DNA of 64,000 nucleotides from contig JAZSDN010000089.1 of the NCBI GenBank assembly GCA_045531205.1, forward strand, positions 1 to 64,000. The letters are read 5' to 3'. Made by a program: the position numbers and the translations under genes. This stretch comes from JAZNQL01 sp045531205. Its GTDB lineage: Bacteria; Bacillota; Clostridia; UMGS1883; UMGS1540. Below the pieces are notes generated by a model, which was given only the letters and a program-made list of their open reading frames with translations, had not been told where the DNA came from and made no database searches. Below are positions 60,498-64,000 of this stretch, piece after piece (within the stretch, counting starts at the first letter, position 1; each line of letters begins with the position of its first letter).

Positions 60498-63032
60498 TTA
60501 ATTAAAAAAATCGTTATCTGAACTGCTATCTGATGTAGAACTACTTGAACTGCTAAAGAAATCGTCTGTGTCAGAAAAATCTCCGAACGCATCTCCAAAT
60601 GAATCATCGTCTCTTGAATCGCAATAAGAATATTTGGATTCTGTGTATTTTTCTTTTACAATCAATTCGCTTCCTGTAGACAATTCGATTATATTATCCT
60701 GAACTTTTTCTCCATCAAGAAAAGCTTCTTGGTCTTCAAAGAAATCATTTGCCACTAAAACTTTATTCTTATTTGACGTAGCAGTTAATGTTAATCCGCC
60801 ACCAGAGCCTTTTTCGGGAATAAACGGAACGAGTCTACTGAAAGCATTTACATATATTGCCTCATCCTCATCGTTAACACGAATATGATATTTATTATTG
60901 CGAAGTCTTTTCTTTATTGGGGGTAAATGACCTAACAATAATACCAAAAGCAACAATAACAGTATGGGCATTATATATTTTGTGCCACTGTCTTTTATAT
61001 TAAGCTTTATTGCTGCAGGAGTCGATTCTTCATCATACACAGTAGTGCACACAATATTTGAATCAATATCGCCGGTTTTAACAAAAATCTGTGGTAGCTT
61101 TTTCTTACAACTCAACTGCAATGCATGTCTGCCATTGTATTCAACAATTTCAGATTTAAAAGATATGCCTCTAAGATTATCTGTTTTGATATCTAATGTC
61201 GCAAGTTCTTCAGCCGTTAAGTATTCTCCATTGCCTATAACCGAAACAATATAAATCGCTTTACCGCTGAAATTACTTAAAGTAAGATCACCTGAGTCCT
61301 TAAGTTCGGAAACCTCTAATGATATTGCTCGTTTCATAGGCTTTAAAATAATTTCGGTTATAGAATCTGCTTTCCATTTTAAAACATATTGATTACTTGA
61401 TACATTTATTGCTATTTTAGATTCTTCTGTCTCTGTATAATCTTTGTTTCGATAAAATTTTACATCCGCCGGAACATCGTTATGTACTTTAACAGAAAGT
61501 TTACCTTCTTCATTTGCAAAAATTCCGTTAACACTTGCTGTTATACCTTTTGGCATATTCTTAAATTCAAAATCGCAAATTCCGTTGATCGTTCCTCCTG
61601 AAACTGTATATGTAAATGCACCGATTTCTTCAAATTCTTCGCAATACTTATAAGGCACACCCAATGTGTTATCTGAAAGCATAACCGTCGGGTTCTCAAT
61701 TACTTCTATAGGGTATATGTTTATAACATCTGACTTTGCTCTAAAGTATCCGGGTAAGGTTACAATTGCATAGGCTATATTACTTCCGGAGGTTATATTA
61801 AATGATCCATAAAAAGCATTATCCGTAGGATTGTATTGCATATCAATCACTTGGTCATTTACTATAAGTTGTCCGGATAAATCTCCAGCCCAATTTTTAA
61901 GATTGATTGGCGTTTTATCAATACTGTTTGTTATCACAGCAGTAAACTCAACTAAATCACCTTCAATTAACCCTGCCTCGTCTGCATTAGTTATTTCCTT
62001 GCCTGACTTATCTAGAACCTTAAAGTCAACATTTACAGCAGAGTCCATTAATATCTTGAATTTATTGCTGGAAGTATCTATTTTAGAATCAAACTTTACT
62101 GTTATCTGTCCTGTTGGGATATAATCACCACTATTATTTCCACAGTGAATTGTTCTTGAATTTATAGTGCCCTTTCCTGGTTTATTAGCAGAAAAATCTG
62201 CAGTAACCTCAACAGGTACTCCGTTAGCCTCGATGGAACTTATTCCTACATTCTGATTTTGTTCAAAAACTATAAATTTCTTTAACGGGAAAGTAGGGTT
62301 AAATGTTATTCCTTTTCCATCCGATGTAATGGAAACATTAACAGATGTACTTTTTCCACCTTGCCCTAATATTAGTGCCGATACATCAGACATTGCATTT
62401 ACTATGTCATTACTATTGGCTGATGTAATCAAATGATTTCCGGTAACACTTGTCCAATCATTTTTCACATAATTGGGTACATTATTTCCTATTGCAACAA
62501 AGATACTTTCAAATTTGCTGTTGCCCATGGCACCTTTTAATTCGTTTAGATATTCGTTCATATTTCTGGGATATCCAGTTTCAAAAGCGCCATCTGTAAT
62601 TATTACCAGCCAGAATTCAACGCTTTGTGTTTCTGCATATCCAGATTTTTTCTCTTTAATCCATTCAGCAGCAGTATTGACTGCTGTAAAAGGTGTGGAA
62701 CCTCCAGGAGTACGCCATGTTTCAACATCTTTTATTCCATCGCCTCTGCTACTACTTGCCGAAAGGTCAAAGCTTGTTGTTTGATTGGGTGAGGACATTT
62801 TAACAACGCTCAATTCATCTTGCGGATTCATTAATCCAATAAGATTCTGCAAAGAATAACTGGCATAAGCCCAGTCTTCGTTTTTATTATTCATACTACC
62901 AGAATCGTCATAAACAATACTGACTATCTTTTTTATTGATTTGTTTTCATTATTCTCAGCACTAACACCAAGGATGCATGTTGATAATAGCAGCATTATG
63001 GATAAAGCTATACAACAAAGTCTTTTTATCAT
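60498..63032 (-). CDS. Exported vWA-domain protein with one C-terminal membrane helix
   Basis: An 844-residue protein. Signal peptide 1-25. A vWA domain spans about 33-220 with an intact metal site: DDSGS at 42-46, Thr in GGSTPF near 113 and Asp in IITDG near 147. Several beta-sandwich-like domains run to about 670, then a membrane helix near 683-700 (IMPILLLLLLVLLLGH). A cytoplasmic part follows (YHIRVNDEDEAIYVNAFSRL), ending in an Asp/Ser/Phe-rich acidic tail. The topology places the vWA domain outside and the tail inside, where it could contact the tubulin-like protein. AGGAGG precedes the start. Confidence 0.87.
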   Translation of the reverse strand: MIKRLCCIALSIMLLLSTCILGVSAENNENKSIKKIVSIVYDDSGSMNNKNEDWAYASYSLQNLIGLMNPQDELSVVKMSSPNQTTSFDLSASSSRGDGIKDVETWRTPGGSTPFTAVNTAAEWIKEKKSGYAETQSVEFWLVIITDGAFETGYPRNMNEYLNELKGAMGNSKFESIFVAIGNNVPNYVKNDWTSVTGNHLITSANSNDIVNAMSDVSALILGQGGKSTSVNVSITSDGKGITFNPTFPLKKFIVFEQNQNVGISSIEANGVPVEVTADFSANKPGKGTINSRTIHCGNNSGDYIPTGQITVKFDSKIDTSSNKFKILMDSAVNVDFKVLDKSGKEITNADEAGLIEGDLVEFTAVITNSIDKTPINLKNWAGDLSGQLIVNDQVIDMQYNPTDNAFYGSFNITSGSNIAYAIVTLPGYFRAKSDVINIYPIEVIENPTVMLSDNTLGVPYKYCEEFEEIGAFTYTVSGGTINGICDFEFKNMPKGITASVNGIFANEEGKLSVKVHNDVPADVKFYRNKDYTETEESKIAINVSSNQYVLKWKADSITEIILKPMKRAISLEVSELKDSGDLTLSNFSGKAIYIVSVIGNGEYLTAEELATLDIKTDNLRGISFKSEIVEYNGRHALQLSCKKKLPQIFVKTGDIDSNIVCTTVYDEESTPAAIKLNIKDSGTKYIMPILLLLLLVLLLGHLPPIKKRLRNNKYHIRVNDEDEAIYVNAFSRLVPFIPEKGSGGGLTLTATSNKNKVLVANDFFEDQEAFLDGEKVQDNIIELSTGSELIVKEKYTESKYSYCDSRDDDSFGDAFGDFSDTDDFFSSSSSSTSDSSSDNDFFN

Positions 63033-63044
63033 TTGTAGTTCCTC

Positions 63045-63731
63045 CTAATTTGCATTTATTTCATCGGGCAAACACATATCACATGCATCATACAATCCCG
63101 CTTTAAAATCTTCTTTAGTTAATTTGCTGACATTTTTCTTATCTTTAACAAAAATACATTCTTTTTTATGATACTTGTTTCCTGAATCAGTTACATAATA
63201 ATCGCCGTATTGTGAACGATATTTTTTAACAACAGGAATTGTTATACCTGTTAATATAACAACCATCAGAATAACAGAAACGATTGTAGTTGTCTTTTTA
63301 TGACAAACCATCATGATCTTGGCCCTATTTATCAAATTAGGATTTAGCAAATAGTGAGAAAATTCATTAGCTTCGTATTCTTCTTTAACATCGTTTCCTA
63401 TGACAGTTCCAGATTTAATATGATTTAATATAATATGTCCTATTTCATGAGATAAAACTAGTACTTTTTCTTCATCGTTCAAGTTTTCATTTATAAACAA
63501 CAACCTATAATTGCTATCAGCATATGTAAAACCTCTTGAACATGAAATTAATTCTTGTAAATTCAAGCTATTTATAATTGTTTGGACATCGCTGCTGTTT
63601 AAAGTTTTATCAAATAGAATTAAGGTATATCCCAATTTTTCAACTGTTTCGCTCAAACTGTCAACAGAAATCCTTTTTAATTGATATTGTTTTATAAATT
63701 TGTGTACATTCTTTTTAATTTTTTTATTCAT
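63045..63731 (-). CDS. Membrane-anchored ImmA/IrrE-type metallopeptidase with His/Cys tail
   Basis: A 228-residue protein. The zinc protease motif HEIGH lies at 95-99 in VLVLSHEIGHIILNH, with EEYEANEFSHYLL near 118 supplying the third ligand. This matches the ImmA/IrrE (COG2856-type) family, which cleaves repressors of mobile elements or stress regulators. Unusually, a membrane helix follows at about 146-168, then an extracytoplasmic-looking end with KYHKKEC...DACDMCLP. Its ATG overlaps the upstream partial gene by 8 bp, so the two are coupled. Confidence 0.82.
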   Translation of the reverse strand: MNKKIKKNVHKFIKQYQLKRISVDSLSETVEKLGYTLILFDKTLNSSDVQTIINSLNLQELISCSRGFTYADSNYRLLFINENLNDEEKVLVLSHEIGHIILNHIKSGTVIGNDVKEEYEANEFSHYLLNPNLINRAKIMMVCHKKTTTIVSVILMVVILTGITIPVVKKYRSQYGDYYVTDSGNKYHKKECIFVKDKKNVSKLTKEDFKAGLYDACDMCLPDEINAN

Positions 63732-64000
63732 CGCCGGCTCTCTTTCTCTGAATGTTCTTTAAAGCAGTTTTCGTGTTTTTATGATTTTGTGACATTTCAT
63801 TATTGGAAAGATCCATTCCCTCAAAAAGCTTTATTACAGCATCCCCGCTTACATTATTGCAACGGGAATATTCCACCATAAGAATGGTTTTGATAGTTGA
63901 ACGAGCTTGATCATCCAATGTATCAAGAATGTTTTTGGTGTCTGATTGAAACAACAACCCCAATTCAAAATCGTGCGGTTCATCACCATCGTTAATTTGT
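63724..64000 (-). CDS. C-terminal part of a gene running off the right edge
   Basis: The frame is open to the window end and contributes at least 91 residues (INDGDEPHDFELGLLFQ onward to KNIQRKRAGDE). A TTG at 63963 could serve as a start, but the open frame upstream and lack of an RBS favour a truncated longer gene. I recognise no domain. ImmA/IrrE peptidases often sit beside a repressor gene, so a regulator is possible (inference). Confidence 0.5.
   Translation of the reverse strand, partial: QINDGDEPHDFELGLLFQSDTKNILDTLDDQARSTIKTILMVEYSRCNNVSGDAVIKLFEGMDLSNNEMSQNHKNTKTALKNIQRKRAGDE

Noticed and set aside
44102..64000. Intact prophage or integrative element to the right of tRNA-Ser
   Set aside because: No integrase, relaxase, capsid or replication gene is visible in the window, and the broken tRNA halves lie on the left side of the intact tRNA. 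The block is accessory but its mobility cannot be shown.

Overview
This window reads as chromosome from a low-GC, Gram-positive member of the class Clostridia. It is probably an uncultured, possibly gut-associated lineage, which I cannot name to genus. The evidence is the IspH protein fused to S1 domains next to cytidylate kinase, a spoVG-prs-pth-mfd arrangement, infC-rpmI-rplT behind an attenuator leader, SLH and copper-amine-oxidase-stalk surface proteins, AAGGAGG ribosome binding sites and sigma-A promoters with 17-bp spacers.

Left region (about 0.1-17.7 kb): carbohydrate and accessory metabolism. It holds an SLH-anchored glycoside-hydrolase-like protein, class II aldolase, two sugar-phosphate isomerase/epimerase-type proteins flanking a Gfo/Idh/MocA dehydrogenase, two AraC regulators with cupin-like sensor domains, a GDSL hydrolase, a parallel beta-helix protein, a DMT-type transporter, DAHP synthase, another barrel-like putative glycosidase, an ACT protein with phenylacetate-CoA ligase, and an alpha/beta hydrolase. 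At its right edge are two 136-bp imperfect repeats with several conserved hairpins, followed by tRNA-Lys(CTT) and tRNA-Pro(GGG).

Middle region (18.4-43.3 kb): core genes. These are rnhA, ispH-S1, cmk, an FAD oxidoreductase, a methyltransferase, a TrpR-like regulator, a SPOUT methyltransferase, rplT-rpmI-infC, a UPF0210/ACT pair, nifU-nifS, a DUF3048 lipoprotein, an OB-fold SSB-like gene, yebC, a parvulin lipoprotein, mfd, pth, prs, spoVG, murC, a YgjV-like membrane protein, a serine hydrolase and citrate synthase. A 177-bp element with terminal inverted repeats sits between cmk and the FAD oxidoreductase and supplies the oxidoreductase's stop codon. infC appears to start at a non-canonical ATC.

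Junction (43.3-44.1 kb): a sigma-A promoter precedes three 5' halves of tRNA-Ser(CGA), all broken at the anticodon loop. An intact tRNA-Ser(CGA) follows. This looks like a scar of repeated integrase-mediated insertion.

Right region (44.1-64 kb): an accessory block. One DUF4236 gene on the plus strand is followed by about 18 kb of closely packed minus-strand genes. In transcription order these are a truncated gene, a membrane-anchored ImmA/IrrE-type peptidase, a secreted/anchored vWA protein, a very large tubulin/FtsZ-like GTPase, a coiled-coil membrane protein, a membrane-anchored helicase-like protein with degenerate motifs, a zinc-ribbon protein, a nuclease lipoprotein, a CASTOR/POLLUX-like ion channel, a stalk-domain surface protein and four small zinc-ribbon/membrane proteins. 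The tubulin-like + vWA + membrane pseudo-helicase set is the best candidate here for an uncharacterised multi-component membrane system. Three proteins of the block share a small C-terminal His/Cys cluster, which hints at common biology.
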